DNA from: an uncultured Clostridia bacterium
GTDB lineage: Bacteria; Bacillota; Clostridia; Christensenellales; CAG-138
Length of the DNA stretch: 64,000 nt
Assembly: GCA_947168855.1 (NCBI GenBank)
Contig: CAMVNO010000002.1
Coordinates: 232,752 to 296,751, forward strand
Direction: 5' to 3'
The position numbers were made by a program, and so were the translations under genes. The notes below the pieces were generated by a model. It searched no databases and was not told the DNA's origin. It was given only the letters and a program-made list of their open reading frames with translations. Of this stretch, positions 35,630 through 44,211 are shown in pieces; the stretch's first letter is position 1, and every line of letters begins with the position of its first letter.

Positions 35630-36957
35630 ACCGGTTTTTCCGAACCGCATATGCCGCAACGCTTGCATATCTCTGCATGACGCTGTTTGCCGTCCTGATC
35701 ACCGGCGTCAATATGCCGTTCCCGGCGTTTTCCTGCCTGTATATCGGGCTGCTGCTTGCGCTTCTGCCCGAGATATCGCCAAAGCAGGCGGGCAGGGAAC
35801 CGCTGTTTATACTCATCGGCGCGGCAGCGGCGCTGCTCGGTTTTCTTCCGATCATGCTGCTGCATTGTCCGCTCACGCACTACGTCGTTCATCTGGCGGG
35901 GATCGCCTTCGCCGCGGCGTTCTGTCCGCTTTTGCGGCACAGGACGACGCACAGCGATTTTCAGGCGAAGTATAAGTTTACCGTCGTTCTCCTGCTGATC
36001 CTGATCGGTTTTATCATTCTCGCGCTGCTCTCGGGGATCGGCGAAAGCGGAATTGTCCTGATACAGTCCGAAAACGTGCGGCTGGCGATAAACGGCGTCG
36101 TGCCGCTTGCGATCGTTCTGCTCGTGACGGGCGTACTGCTTTTGCGCGGACTTCGCGCGCAGGAGGGCGTCGTCGACGAAAAGGCGTTCAACCGCCGGCA
36201 GCTGCGCGATACGCTTCTTTTCGCGGCGATCGTCACCGCTGTGTTTTTCGTCGATCCGTTCTTTTATCTGAAAAAAGCCGCCGCTTTCCTGTTCACCGAA
36301 GCGGTGAGACCCGCTGCGTTTTTCCTCGCGCGGATGCTCTCGGCGCTGCTGAACCTGATGGCGTGCGCAAGACCGGAGACGGAACAGGCTGCGCCGACGC
36401 CTCCGCCGACGTCGGATCCGAAAGAAATGCCGATCGCGCAGCTTGCGGAGACGAAGCCCGAGCGGTATTGGATCGAAGGTAAGGACCTGTCGCTTGTCAT
36501 CTCCTACATTTTCCTTGCGATCGCGGCGGTCGTTCTGCTCGTGATCCTTGCGCTGCAGATCCGGAAGCTGATCAAGAGCCTGCGCAAGCGCAGCAAGAAT
36601 CGCGGGCGCGGATATCCGCATGAAACGCGCGAGACGATCCCGGCGGCAGCCGTCGCGCGCAGGCGCGATAAGCCGAAGAAGCGCAGCGAGGATCCGCGGG
36701 AACGCATGCGGTATCTGTATGCCGAATTTCTGCGGTATCTCAGGCGCATTCCGATCCGGTTCGGCGAGGCGAATACCTGCCGCGAGATCGAAAAACGCGC
36801 GAAGAACGGATTGTACGTCGGTTCGGCGGATCTTTCCGATTTTTCCGATCTCTATGAAAAGGCGCGCTACCGGCAAAAAGACAAGCCGACGGACACCGAG
36901 GCGCGCCGCATGAAGAAACTGCTCGACCGGATCAAAAAAAGGCAGAAGAACGGGTGA
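35626..36957 (+). CDS. Polytopic membrane protein of the MoxR-DUF58 operon (DUF4129-like tail)
   Basis: 443 residues. Six or more TM segments occupy residues about 5-245. A Pro-rich loop follows, then another TM at about 285-310, and a basic cytosolic tail with YAEFLRYLRRIPIRFGEANT then CREIEKRAK resembling DUF4129. It occupies the position of the transglutaminase-type membrane protein in similar operons, but no Cys-His-Asp transglutaminase core is visible. Confidence 0.78.
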   Translation: MNRFFRTAYAATLAYLCMTLFAVLITGVNMPFPAFSCLYIGLLLALLPEISPKQAGREPLFILIGAAAALLGFLPIMLLHCPLTHYVVHLAGIAFAAAFCPLLRHRTTHSDFQAKYKFTVVLLLILIGFIILALLSGIGESGIVLIQSENVRLAINGVVPLAIVLLVTGVLLLRGLRAQEGVVDEKAFNRRQLRDTLLFAAIVTAVFFVDPFFYLKKAAAFLFTEAVRPAAFFLARMLSALLNLMACARPETEQAAPTPPPTSDPKEMPIAQLAETKPERYWIEGKDLSLVISYIFLAIAAVVLLVILALQIRKLIKSLRKRSKNRGRGYPHETRETIPAAAVARRRDKPKKRSEDPRERMRYLYAEFLRYLRRIPIRFGEANTCREIEKRAKNGLYVGSADLSDFSDLYEKARYRQKDKPTDTEARRMKKLLDRIKKRQKNG

Positions 36958-37065
36958 GTACCGCGAACGGACCGGATCCCGACCGCGCTTTGGGGCGTTT
37001 TTCCCGCGCGGTTTGAGAAACGGTATCCCGCGTGGTACGCAAAACGAAGCTGATCTGTTCGGACA
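36958..37065 (+). pseudogene. Remnant of a second oxidoreductase-fusion 3' end
   Basis: ACCGGATCCCGACCGCGCTT matches the segment encoding NRILTALWGI in the fusion gene. After a deletion, CGGTATCCCGCGTGGTACGC then AAAACG matches the segment encoding WYPAWYAKR, and GATCTGTTCGG continues into the shared terminator. It is a shortened copy of 33,037-33,233. Confidence 0.75.
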
Positions 37066-37094
37066 CGGCGTACGGGTTTTCCGTACGCCGTTTT
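37066..37094 (+). terminator. Terminator hairpin upstream of the C69 dipeptidase
   Basis: CGGCGTACGG-GTTTT-CCGTACGCCG followed by TTTT. It now ends the MoxR operon transcript; in the duplicated ancestor it ended the oxidoreductase gene. Confidence 0.8.
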
Positions 37095-37119
37095 GCTTTG
37101 TGCGGGGGGCGGAAATGAA

Positions 37120-37148
37120 TTGACATCGGAACCGTTTTTGCGTATCAT
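37120..37148 (+). promoter_or_regulatory. Promoter of the C69 dipeptidase gene
   Basis: TTGACA (37120-37125), 17 bp, TATCAT (37143-37148), 34 bp before the ATG at 37183. An almost identical copy is at 33,288. Confidence 0.75.
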
Positions 37149-37182
37149 TAGGACAGAAATAAACGGAAAAGAGGAAAGAATC

Positions 37183-38646
37183 ATGCCTTGTACAACCATA
37201 TTGGTCGGAAAACATGCCTCCAACAACCATGCCACGATGATCGCGCGCACGGACGACGGACACTTTGACGAGAAGAAGCTCATTGTCGTCGAGCCCAAGG
37301 ATCAGAAAAAGGTCTATACCTCCGTTATCGGACATCTCACGGTCGAGCTGCCGGACAATCCGATGCGCTATACCGCTTGCCCGAGCGTCGATTCCAAGAA
37401 CGGCGTCTGGGCGGCGACCGGCGTCAATGCGGCGAACGTCGGCATGACCGCAACGGAAACGATCACCTCGAACCCGCGCGTGCTTTCGGCGGATCCTTTG
37501 GTAACGTATCAAAAGGCAAAGACGAAAAAGGAAAAGGATATCCCGGGCGGCATCGGCGAGGAGGACATCGTCGTGCTCGTGCTGCCGTACATCCGCACCG
37601 CGCGCGAGGGCGTGCTGCGGCTTGCGGCGCTTCTGGAGCAGTACGGCACCTATGAATCCAACGGGATCGCGTTCAACGACGAGAATGAGATCTGGTGGAT
37701 GGAGACGATCGGCGGGCATCATTGGATGGCGAAGCGCGTGCCGGACGACGTCGCGGTCATCATGCCCAACCAGTTCGGCATGGACAGCTTCGATTTCGAC
37801 GACGCATTCGGAAAGCAGAAGGCGCATCTCTGCTCGAAGGACCTTCGCGAATTCATCGAAACCTATCATCTCGACTGCAATCAGAACGGCGCGTTCAATC
37901 CGCGGCTCGTGTTCGGTTCGCATTCCGATCAGGACCATGTCTACAACACGCCGCGCGCGTGGTACATGGGCAGATACCTCGCGCCTTCGCAGTATCGCTG
38001 GGACGGTCCGAACGCCGATTTCACGCCCGAGAGCGACGACATCCCGTGGAGCTTCGTGCCGGACCGCAAGATCGCGGTCGAGGAGGTCAAGGAGCTGCTC
38101 TCCTCGAATTACAAGGGAACGCCGTATGATCCGTATCTGAACCACGACACCGGCGTGCGCGGCAAGTACCGTTCGATCGGCATCAACCGCACCGGCGTCA
38201 CATCCGTGATCGAGATCCGTCCCGACGCGCCGGACTGCTGCAAGGGGCTCGAATGGATCTGCTTCGGCTCGACCACGTTCGACGCGCTGCTGCCGGTCTA
38301 TCCGAACGTAAAGAAAATGCCGAAATACCTCAGCGACGTCACGCTCGACGCGTCGACGGAGAATTTCTACTGGGGCAGCCGGCTGATCGGCGCGCTGGCG
38401 GATCACAGCTACAATCAGTGCGTGCAGATCGTGACGCGCTACCAGAACGCGGTCATGACCGAGGGGCGAAAGCTCGTCCTTGCGTATGATAAAAAGATCG
38501 CGGAGACCGGCGACGCGTCGCTGTGCGCCGAGGCGAACGAAAAGCTTGCGGCGATGGCGAAGGAGCAGACCGACAAGGCGCTGACCGCGGTGCTGCGCGA
38601 ATCCAGCGTGACCATGAAAAACGGCTACAACCGCGCAGACAACTGA
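37183..38646 (+). CDS. C69 family dipeptidase
   Basis: 487 residues from the ATG at 37183 (AGAGGAAAGA upstream); earlier in-frame starts lie before the promoter. The Ntn-hydrolase N-terminus MPCTTILVGKHASNNHATMI has the nucleophile Cys near the start, followed by ARTDD. NEIWWMETIGGHHWMAKRVPDD and the later PDFCC-like region fit PepD/U34 dipeptidases. These enzymes cleave dipeptides in the cytosol and need loss of the residues ahead of the Cys. A Met-Pro precedes the Cys, so Cys3 would be exposed only after extra processing. A terminator follows at 38,656. Confidence 0.9.
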   Translation: MPCTTILVGKHASNNHATMIARTDDGHFDEKKLIVVEPKDQKKVYTSVIGHLTVELPDNPMRYTACPSVDSKNGVWAATGVNAANVGMTATETITSNPRVLSADPLVTYQKAKTKKEKDIPGGIGEEDIVVLVLPYIRTAREGVLRLAALLEQYGTYESNGIAFNDENEIWWMETIGGHHWMAKRVPDDVAVIMPNQFGMDSFDFDDAFGKQKAHLCSKDLREFIETYHLDCNQNGAFNPRLVFGSHSDQDHVYNTPRAWYMGRYLAPSQYRWDGPNADFTPESDDIPWSFVPDRKIAVEEVKELLSSNYKGTPYDPYLNHDTGVRGKYRSIGINRTGVTSVIEIRPDAPDCCKGLEWICFGSTTFDALLPVYPNVKKMPKYLSDVTLDASTENFYWGSRLIGALADHSYNQCVQIVTRYQNAVMTEGRKLVLAYDKKIAETGDASLCAEANEKLAAMAKEQTDKALTAVLRESSVTMKNGYNRADN

Positions 38647-38655
38647 TATAAAAAA

Positions 38656-38683
38656 CGGGAGAGCCGCCGAGGCGGTTCTCCCG
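38656..38683. terminator. Bidirectional terminator
   Basis: CGGGAGAGCCGCC and GGCGGTTCTCCCG form a long stem. It lies between the convergent dipeptidase and SpoIIE-phosphatase genes, with an A-run on the left and weaker T content on the right. Confidence 0.7.
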
Positions 38684-38705
38684 GAACAAGACCGATTTGC
38701 GACGC

Positions 38706-40112
38706 TCAATTCCCGGCGCCGAGATAGCTCAGACACAGCATCGTAATATCGTCGAACTGATCAAAGCCGTTGACATGCCCGTCAAGGGCTTTTTTGACGT
38801 CGGCGATGATCTCATCCGGCGTTTCGCCGGAGGACGCTTCAAGACAGCCGGCAAGCCGCTGTTCGCCGAAGAGCTCGTGGCCCTTGTTCTCGGCTTCGGT
38901 GACGCCGTCCGTGTAAAGGAAGAACAGATCGCCCTTCCTGAGATCAATTGACTGTTCGCGGTATTTGGCGCCTTCCAGTCCGGCGAGCACGAAGCCGCTC
39001 CGCATTTTGATGAAGGCGGGTTTCCCGTCGGAGACCAGAACGGGCGGGTTGTGCCCTGCGCAGACGAAGGTGAGCTTTCCGGTCAGAAGATCGAGAACGC
39101 CGATCCATGCGGTCACGAACATTTCCGCCGTATTGTTGCGGCAAAGGCTGTCGTTTGCGACGGTCACGGCTTCCGAAAGGGAGGCATGATCGCGGACGCA
39201 GTTCTGGATCGTGGTTTTGGCGTTCGCCATGAACAGAGCGGCGGGAATGCCCTTGCCGGAGACGTCCGCGATCACAAAGGCGAGCCGGTCTTTATCGACG
39301 AAGAATACGTCGTAGAAATCGCCGCCGACCTCCTTCGCTGCATCCATGGAAGCGGCGAGACGAAGCTCCGGCCTGCCCGGATAGTTTTCCGTAAACACCG
39401 GCAGCAGGGAATGCTGGATAACGGTCGCAACCTCCAGCTCCGTCTTGAGACGCGAACGCTCGATCTGCAGGGCATGCTGCTTTTCGATATAGGCGATCAT
39501 GGCGATCATCAGCGTAAAGCCGACGGCATTGACGAGAATGAAGGGAACGCAGATGGCTTTTACGATGCCGAGCGCCGTCGAGAACGGTTTTACGATGAGG
39601 AGAACGAGCGAAAGATGGAAAATCTCCATCACGACGCCTGTGAGCATCGCCCACCAGGGCTTTTTCAGCTTATCGTGAAATTTGCGGGAGAGAAAACCGC
39701 AGATCACGCCGATACAGACGGTGGCGGTAATGCAGGCGTATGTGACGAGCTGGGCGGTCATCGAATCCTTCGAACCGACCAGGAACCGGTGGATGCCGGC
39801 GATAACGCCCGCGATCAGTCCGCCGAGCGGACCTCCGGTGAAGCCCGCGAGCATCGGACCGATGTCGCGGACCGAAATGATCGCGCCGTTGAGCTCCAGA
39901 CCGGACATGGTGCCGTATATGCCGAACACGCCTCCGAGTATGCCGGCGAACAGGGAATATTTCCAGTTCAGCTTGGTGCCGAAGAACCGGTTTGTGAGAT
40001 CGCTGCCGCCGATGAATGCCGCGATCACAAGAATCACGGCAAGCGTGCCGATCATATTGGTGAAAAACTGCGTCAGCGTGGTGGAAGCAGTGGTGGCGAC
40101 AGTGCCGTCCAT
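38706..40112 (-). CDS. Membrane-bound SpoIIE/RsbU-type PP2C phosphatase with 5TM-LYT sensor
   Basis: 468 residues from the ATG at 40112 (GGAGG 7 bp upstream). The N-terminal 5TM domain (about 15-210) has the LytS-type motif ISVRDIGPMLAGFTGGPLGG then LIAGVIAGIHRF. After a short helix comes the PP2C domain (about 235-465) with EVGGDFYDVF, FVIADVSGKGIPAALFMA, LYTDGVTEAENK and DDITMLCLSY carrying the Mn-binding Asp residues. It would dephosphorylate a STAS antagonist in response to an envelope or ligand signal. The only STAS protein in the window is at 5260. There is no kinase nearby. Confidence 0.92.
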   Translation of the reverse strand: MDGTVATTASTTLTQFFTNMIGTLAVILVIAAFIGGSDLTNRFFGTKLNWKYSLFAGILGGVFGIYGTMSGLELNGAIISVRDIGPMLAGFTGGPLGGLIAGVIAGIHRFLVGSKDSMTAQLVTYACITATVCIGVICGFLSRKFHDKLKKPWWAMLTGVVMEIFHLSLVLLIVKPFSTALGIVKAICVPFILVNAVGFTLMIAMIAYIEKQHALQIERSRLKTELEVATVIQHSLLPVFTENYPGRPELRLAASMDAAKEVGGDFYDVFFVDKDRLAFVIADVSGKGIPAALFMANAKTTIQNCVRDHASLSEAVTVANDSLCRNNTAEMFVTAWIGVLDLLTGKLTFVCAGHNPPVLVSDGKPAFIKMRSGFVLAGLEGAKYREQSIDLRKGDLFFLYTDGVTEAENKGHELFGEQRLAGCLEASSGETPDEIIADVKKALDGHVNGFDQFDDITMLCLSYLGAGN

Positions 40113-40199
40113 GGGAGACCTCCGTAATTTATTCTGTCTGTTATATTGTAACAGGTCTCCGTACACAGGTCAATACTCCGGCGAAAGGGGGAGGGAAGA

Positions 40200-40231
40200 T
40201 AAAAACAGAGCGCACGGAGCATTCCGTGCGC
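40200..40231 (-). terminator. Terminator of cotJC
   Basis: On the minus strand GCGCACGGA-ATGC-TCCGTGCGC is followed by TCTGTTTTT, just past the cotJC stop. Confidence 0.8.
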
Positions 40232-40240
40232 CTGCTTTTG

Positions 40241-40446
40241 TCAATACCGCCTTCTTGTGCAGCGGCAGGAGGGTGCGCTGCGGCCGGTCTTGATCGCCTG
40301 CATGATCTCGAGGCATTCGCCGAAGCGCTGATAGTGCACGATCTCGCGCTCGCGCAAAAAGTACAGCGGCTCAATGATCTGGCTGTTGTTCGTCATGTTC
40401 ATCAGGTGCTCGTACGTCGCCCGCGCCTTCTGCTCGGCTGCACCTT
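40241..40446 (-). pseudogene. cotJC: cotJC spore-coat gene, 3' fragment cut by the mobile element
   Basis: The minus strand encodes AAEQKARATYEHLMNMTNNS then QIIEPLYFLREREIVHYQRF, ending GRSAPSCRCTRRRY and stop at 40241. This matches the C-terminus of CotJC / Mn-catalase-like coat proteins (EDIAAEEKARATYQWL; LRFLREREIVH). Similarity begins abruptly at the Ala-Ala of AAEQKA (about 40,441); upstream sequence is unrelated and leads into a serine recombinase gene. The 5' part of cotJC should lie at the far end of the inserted element, outside the window. Confidence 0.88.
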
Positions 40447-40483
40447 GCGATGCGCTACATTTTGGAGCTTTTCGTGCACATTT

Positions 40484-42037
40484 TCAGAAGTTCCAGTGAA
40501 TTTCGATCAATTGTTCGGATGTTTTGGGAACGCGCCTGCCGATGCGAACATAGTCAATCAGCGTTTCAACTATCGGGCGGTTGAGACTCTCAAACGCGGT
40601 ATAGCGGTCGATCAGTTCTTTTCGATGATCTCCCTCGATCGCTTGCTGATCCAGTAAATCAAGCCGCTTTGTCAGCTCCTGAATCTGCTTTTCAGCACGA
40701 CTGCGATCGTCCGAAAGTCCCTTTGCCAATTCCGCAAAATCCGGATCGGAAAGATATCCGCGCACCTTATCCATATAGAGACTGCGCAAACCCTTACTGT
40801 ATTCCTCGACACGCTTTTGATATGCTTCGAGATCGGCTTGCAGGCGTTCTCTTTGCCGCTTCAGATCCTGTTGAAACTCCACCTTCTGCAGCAATTCATC
40901 TTTGTCAAGATAGGTGTCAGATAGGCGATGCAGTTCATCCAATACGGCTTGCTCCACTTTCTTGACCGAGACAAAGGTTCCGGGACAGGAATCCTGCGCC
41001 ACATGATGGTTCGGACACTCCAAATAATACATTCCGTGACACTTATGAGATCGTAGAATATAACCGCAATATGCGCATCGTGCCTTCTTTGCGAACAGTC
41101 CGATCTGACCGCCGGAGAATGGCTTTGCCTTTGCTTTCAGCATCAACTGCACGGTATCCCACAGTTCACGGTCGATGATCGGCTCGTGCGTGCCTTCCAC
41201 CACATACCATTGATCCCTTGGTCTGGGCTTGTTTTGCTTCGTCTTATAAGAAACGCTGCCGTATTTTCCCTGCACCATGTTTCCGATGTAGATTTCATTC
41301 GTCAGCATATCGGCAATCGCAAAGTACTTCCAGAAGGTACTGTTTTTGCTTTTCGGTCCTTTGTAGCGAAGACCTTTTTGCCGCTTATATTCTGTCGGAT
41401 TCGGGATACCGCGATCGTTCAGCATGCGGGCAATCGCCGTTTTTCCATAGCCCTGTGCAAACAGTGAGAATACCTCCCGCACGACCGCCGCAGCTTCTTC
41501 ATCGATCAACAGATGACCTTTTTGATCGGGATCCTTCCGATAACCGTAGAGCGCAAACGCACCGATGTGATATCCGTTTACGCGGCGATTGGTCAGAACG
41601 CTGCGAATGTTATCCGACATATCCTCCAGATACCATTCGTTGACAAGTCCATTGATCTGTCGGGATTTCTTGTTTCCCTTGTTTGCGGTGTCCGCGTTGT
41701 CAACAATGCTGACAAATCGGATGCCCCACATGGGGAAGAGCCCGTGAATGTACTTTTCAACCAACTCCAGCTCTCTGGTAAAGCGTGATTGCGTCTTGCA
41801 GAGAACGATGTCAAACTTTTTTGCCTCGGCGTCTTTCAAAAGCTGTTGGAATGCCGGACGCCGCCGATCCGATCCGGTGTAATCATCATCACTGTAGATT
41901 CTGTAAACATCCCACCCTTGTTCCTGTGCGTATTGCGACAGCATCAGCTTTTGATTTTGAATACTGTTGCTGTCGTCGGTCTCAAATTGTTTATTTCTAT
42001 CTTCTTCGGATAGGCGACAATAGATTGCGGTTTTCAT
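40484..42037 (-). CDS. Large serine recombinase (element integrase)
   Basis: 517 residues from the ATG at 42037 (AAGGAGG upstream). The resolvase domain is about 1-150: AIYCRLSEED with the nucleophile Ser, SIQNQKLML, YSDDDYTGSDRRRPAFQQLL and VLCKTQSRFTRE. A recombinase domain follows (GAFALYGYRKDP, GKTAIARMLNDRGIPNPTEY). The zinc-ribbon is KARCAYCGYIL then CPNHH and C, followed by a long coiled coil (about 370-460). This is the TnpX/TndX type of transposon integrase. It probably catalyses integration into cotJC and excision. Confidence 0.95.
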   Translation of the reverse strand: MKTAIYCRLSEEDRNKQFETDDSNSIQNQKLMLSQYAQEQGWDVYRIYSDDDYTGSDRRRPAFQQLLKDAEAKKFDIVLCKTQSRFTRELELVEKYIHGLFPMWGIRFVSIVDNADTANKGNKKSRQINGLVNEWYLEDMSDNIRSVLTNRRVNGYHIGAFALYGYRKDPDQKGHLLIDEEAAAVVREVFSLFAQGYGKTAIARMLNDRGIPNPTEYKRQKGLRYKGPKSKNSTFWKYFAIADMLTNEIYIGNMVQGKYGSVSYKTKQNKPRPRDQWYVVEGTHEPIIDRELWDTVQLMLKAKAKPFSGGQIGLFAKKARCAYCGYILRSHKCHGMYYLECPNHHVAQDSCPGTFVSVKKVEQAVLDELHRLSDTYLDKDELLQKVEFQQDLKRQRERLQADLEAYQKRVEEYSKGLRSLYMDKVRGYLSDPDFAELAKGLSDDRSRAEKQIQELTKRLDLLDQQAIEGDHRKELIDRYTAFESLNRPIVETLIDYVRIGRRVPKTSEQLIEIHWNF

Positions 42038-42100
42038 TGATGCCTCCTTCGAAGATAGGACAACCTCGCATGGAGCATTGTAGCACAAGTCAGCGGAGAA

Positions 42101-42259
42101 TCAAAATGTGCGAATCGGATGACTGCTTGCTGCATTGGCTTTCTCCATCTGGTTGATATAGCGTACGATTGCGTCGTTGAAACCTTCTTTGATTCCATTA
42201 CTATCCGGACTTTTGAATATACTGCAAGGTTGGTTCATGATTTCTGTTTCTTGCTTCAT
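42101..42259 (-). CDS. Small protein next to the recombinase
   Basis: 52 residues, AGGAAAGGA upstream: MKQETEIMNQPCSIFKSPDS followed by GIKEGFNDAIVRYINQMEKA. It lies 63 bp upstream of the recombinase start in the same direction. No family recognised. The position is where transposon accessory peptides are often found, so a role in recombination control is possible but unsupported. Confidence 0.55.
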   Translation of the reverse strand: MKQETEIMNQPCSIFKSPDSNGIKEGFNDAIVRYINQMEKANAASSHPIRTF

Positions 42260-42338
42260 GCGCGCAGTCCTTTCCTATGAATTGACAGTAATCCATATGA
42301 ATCGCCGGTGTTTTTTAGCACGGAGAACCGGAATGCGG

Positions 42339-42863
42339 TCAATTCTCAACCTTACGAAGTAGGCTGTAGGATCTGCCATGCGGATTGCCGCAGATGCAGC
42401 AGGGATAGGTGATCGGATCGAATGGATCGCTGCGCTGAATCCAAAAGGCATCCGCGGAAAGATAATCCTTCAGACACCGCGAGCAAAGAACACGGATATC
42501 AATGTTACCGAACAGACCGATTCCCATGCTGACCAAAAGCGCTTGATCAATCAGATGCAGCGTAACAGCATCGACTTTGCCGATCTTGTGCGGGTAAAAT
42601 CTTGATTTTGAGATCGTACGGAGTTGCTCCAACATTACAATAGACTCAAAACGCAATCCTGTGTCCTGTTTGACCGGAACATGCGTCGGAAGCTCCAAAC
42701 GCTTCTGTTTGGAAGAGATCGCAGCCACAGTCACAGTTGGACTGTATTGATTGATAAATGCGTTCGAAACGATCACCACAGGGCGGATGCCGCGCTGCTC
42801 GGAGCTGACAGCATTGGATAGGTCGGCGAGATAGATTTCGCCGCGTTGAAATTGGTTTTCCAT
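42339..42863 (-). CDS. PemK/MazF-type toxin with C-terminal zinc-ribbon extension
   Basis: 174 residues from the ATG at 42863 (GAGGAGG upstream). Residues 1-112 carry the MazF fold: RGEIYLADLSNAVSSEQRGI then RPVVIVSN, VAAISSK, LPTHVPV, GLRFESIVMLEQLRTISKSR. MazF enzymes are sequence-specific endoribonucleases. The remainder has two Cys pairs (CSRCLKDYLSADAFW and YPCCICGNPHG) suggesting a zinc ribbon. No antitoxin gene is recognised immediately upstream, which is unusual. The fusion may be a regulatory RNase rather than a classical toxin. Confidence 0.85.
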   Translation of the reverse strand: MENQFQRGEIYLADLSNAVSSEQRGIRPVVIVSNAFINQYSPTVTVAAISSKQKRLELPTHVPVKQDTGLRFESIVMLEQLRTISKSRFYPHKIGKVDAVTLHLIDQALLVSMGIGLFGNIDIRVLCSRCLKDYLSADAFWIQRSDPFDPITYPCCICGNPHGRSYSLLRKVEN

Positions 42864-43335
42864 TGGAACAACCTCCTCATTGTTATGTAAAGCACGGTGC
42901 TTGCACACCGTGCGCAAATCTGCGTCCGTTTATGGCTCTCGCCCATGGGAATCACACCCCTCCGAATCCCTCGAAGCTGCCCCCACAACGTGCGACGGTT
43001 TGATCACGCTCAAGCGATGGCCGGGCAGATGTATCCTTCTGCGCAGCCTCGCTCACCGTTTGGGTCATGGCAAAGCAACCGACAGAATCGTTTCAACGAA
43101 CGGTATTCAGTTGTCAAGGTTGAGGACAAACAATTGCCCTTCACTTATATATCCGAAATAGACGCTGAAAACCGACAGTTTAAAAATGTTAGAGAACCAA
43201 TATAAATAAACAACAATAATGACAGTACAACTTATCTATAAAGCAAATAAAAATAGAGCCTTTATAAAGACTCTAATTACATGTTTAGCCAATTATTAGC
43301 AGGTTCCTTACATAATTACGGATTGGTATTGTCAA
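42864..43335. other. Non-coding stretch upstream of the MazF-like gene
   Basis: No supported gene in either direction. A hairpin GCACGGTG-CTTGCA-CACCGTGC (42892-42913) stands just before the MazF ribosome-binding site on the minus strand and could attenuate or protect the transcript. The remainder (42,915-43,190) is GC-richer than the region to its right, has no long ORF with a start site, and looks like a leader or the remains of an older element segment. Confidence 0.45.
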
Positions 43336-43800
43336 TCATTCTTTTCGACCTAGGCTTTTTTCGGCTTTTCTAATTTCATCTTCAGGAGATGAACCATTAA
43401 CCATTACGTTTAATAATCCGTTTCCATATCTATTGAACATAGCTAACGGTAGCATAATACTCCTCTTCATATTTTCTTTACTAAGTAACAAATCTTTGCA
43501 ATACTGGTTTACCTTAAACCGAACTTCGCCATCAAGGTAGTTCATTTCAAAGCATCCAGATATCATGTTAAAATTTGCTCTCATTAGGTATTCCGAAACG
43601 GCTGATCTACTGCTTTCAGATGCTAATAGCGGACATTTTGCGAAAACCGTGTATGTGTCTGCATAGGGATACACAATAATATCAATGTTTGAAATATTGC
43701 TATTGATTCTAAATTGACTTGTAATACAACCGTCATGAATCTCATAAGAATACTTGGATTCTTTAAAAAACTCTGCAAACGCTTCTATAACAGTACTCAT
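43336..43800 (-). CDS. YbjN domain protein
   Basis: 154 residues, AAAGGAG upstream. The YbjN/secretion-chaperone-like fold is suggested by FRINSNISNIDIIVYPYADT then YTVFAKCPLLASESSR, SEYLMRANFNMISGCFEMNY then LDGEVRFKV. Its biochemical role is unknown; the fold often serves as a protein-binding chaperone. It is the last gene of a four-gene AT-rich minus-strand operon (44,762-43,336). Confidence 0.75.
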   Translation of the reverse strand: MSTVIEAFAEFFKESKYSYEIHDGCITSQFRINSNISNIDIIVYPYADTYTVFAKCPLLASESSRSAVSEYLMRANFNMISGCFEMNYLDGEVRFKVNQYCKDLLLSKENMKRSIMLPLAMFNRYGNGLLNVMVNGSSPEDEIRKAEKSLGRKE

Positions 43801-43806
43801 ATGGTT

Positions 43807-44208
43807 TCATTCTCCTTTTTCAGCTTTTCTTTCCTTTATTGAAAAATTAACATCGTTAATTATAAACGATATGGATAATGCTAATATAGATAAGACATCG
43901 TTTATAATTGGTGATGCAAGTTTTATTGAATACAAGGATCCTAATAGAATAACGAGGATAATAACTATTATGAGGATAGCGGATATTGATTGAACCCTTG
44001 CTTTTTTCGTCTCCTGCGGGAGAGCAGAACAGCGAATGCTTTTTATTTTGGTTGCGCAAAAAGTCTGACACGAATTTATAATTAGATATCCTATAGCAAT
44101 GCAATTGATAAACGCTATAATACTCACCAAATGAGCAGAATTATCTAGCTTAAACCTAAGCCAAATAGCAATAATAGATAATATAGGAATGATATATAGT
44201 TTTGCCAT
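43807..44208 (-). CDS. Membrane protein, unknown
   Basis: 133 residues with about four hydrophobic segments (MAKLYIIPILSIIAIWLRF; LVSIIAFINCIAIGYLIINS; SISAILIIVIILVILLGSLY; VLSILALSISFIIND) and a charged tail. The site GGGGTG precedes it. It lies 6 bp before the YbjN gene. No family recognised. Confidence 0.6.
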   Translation of the reverse strand: MAKLYIIPILSIIAIWLRFKLDNSAHLVSIIAFINCIAIGYLIINSCQTFCATKIKSIRCSALPQETKKARVQSISAILIIVIILVILLGSLYSIKLASPIINDVLSILALSISFIINDVNFSIKERKAEKGE

Positions 44209-44211
44209 GGT

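Noticed and set aside
35074..38736. Minus-strand open frame of 1,220 codons across the DUF58, membrane and dipeptidase genes
   Set aside because: It spans three well-supported plus-strand genes, two terminators and a promoter; a composition artefact.
40226..40657. Plus-strand ORF across the cotJC-recombinase junction
   Set aside because: It is antisense to both the cotJC fragment and the recombinase end and has no ribosome-binding site.
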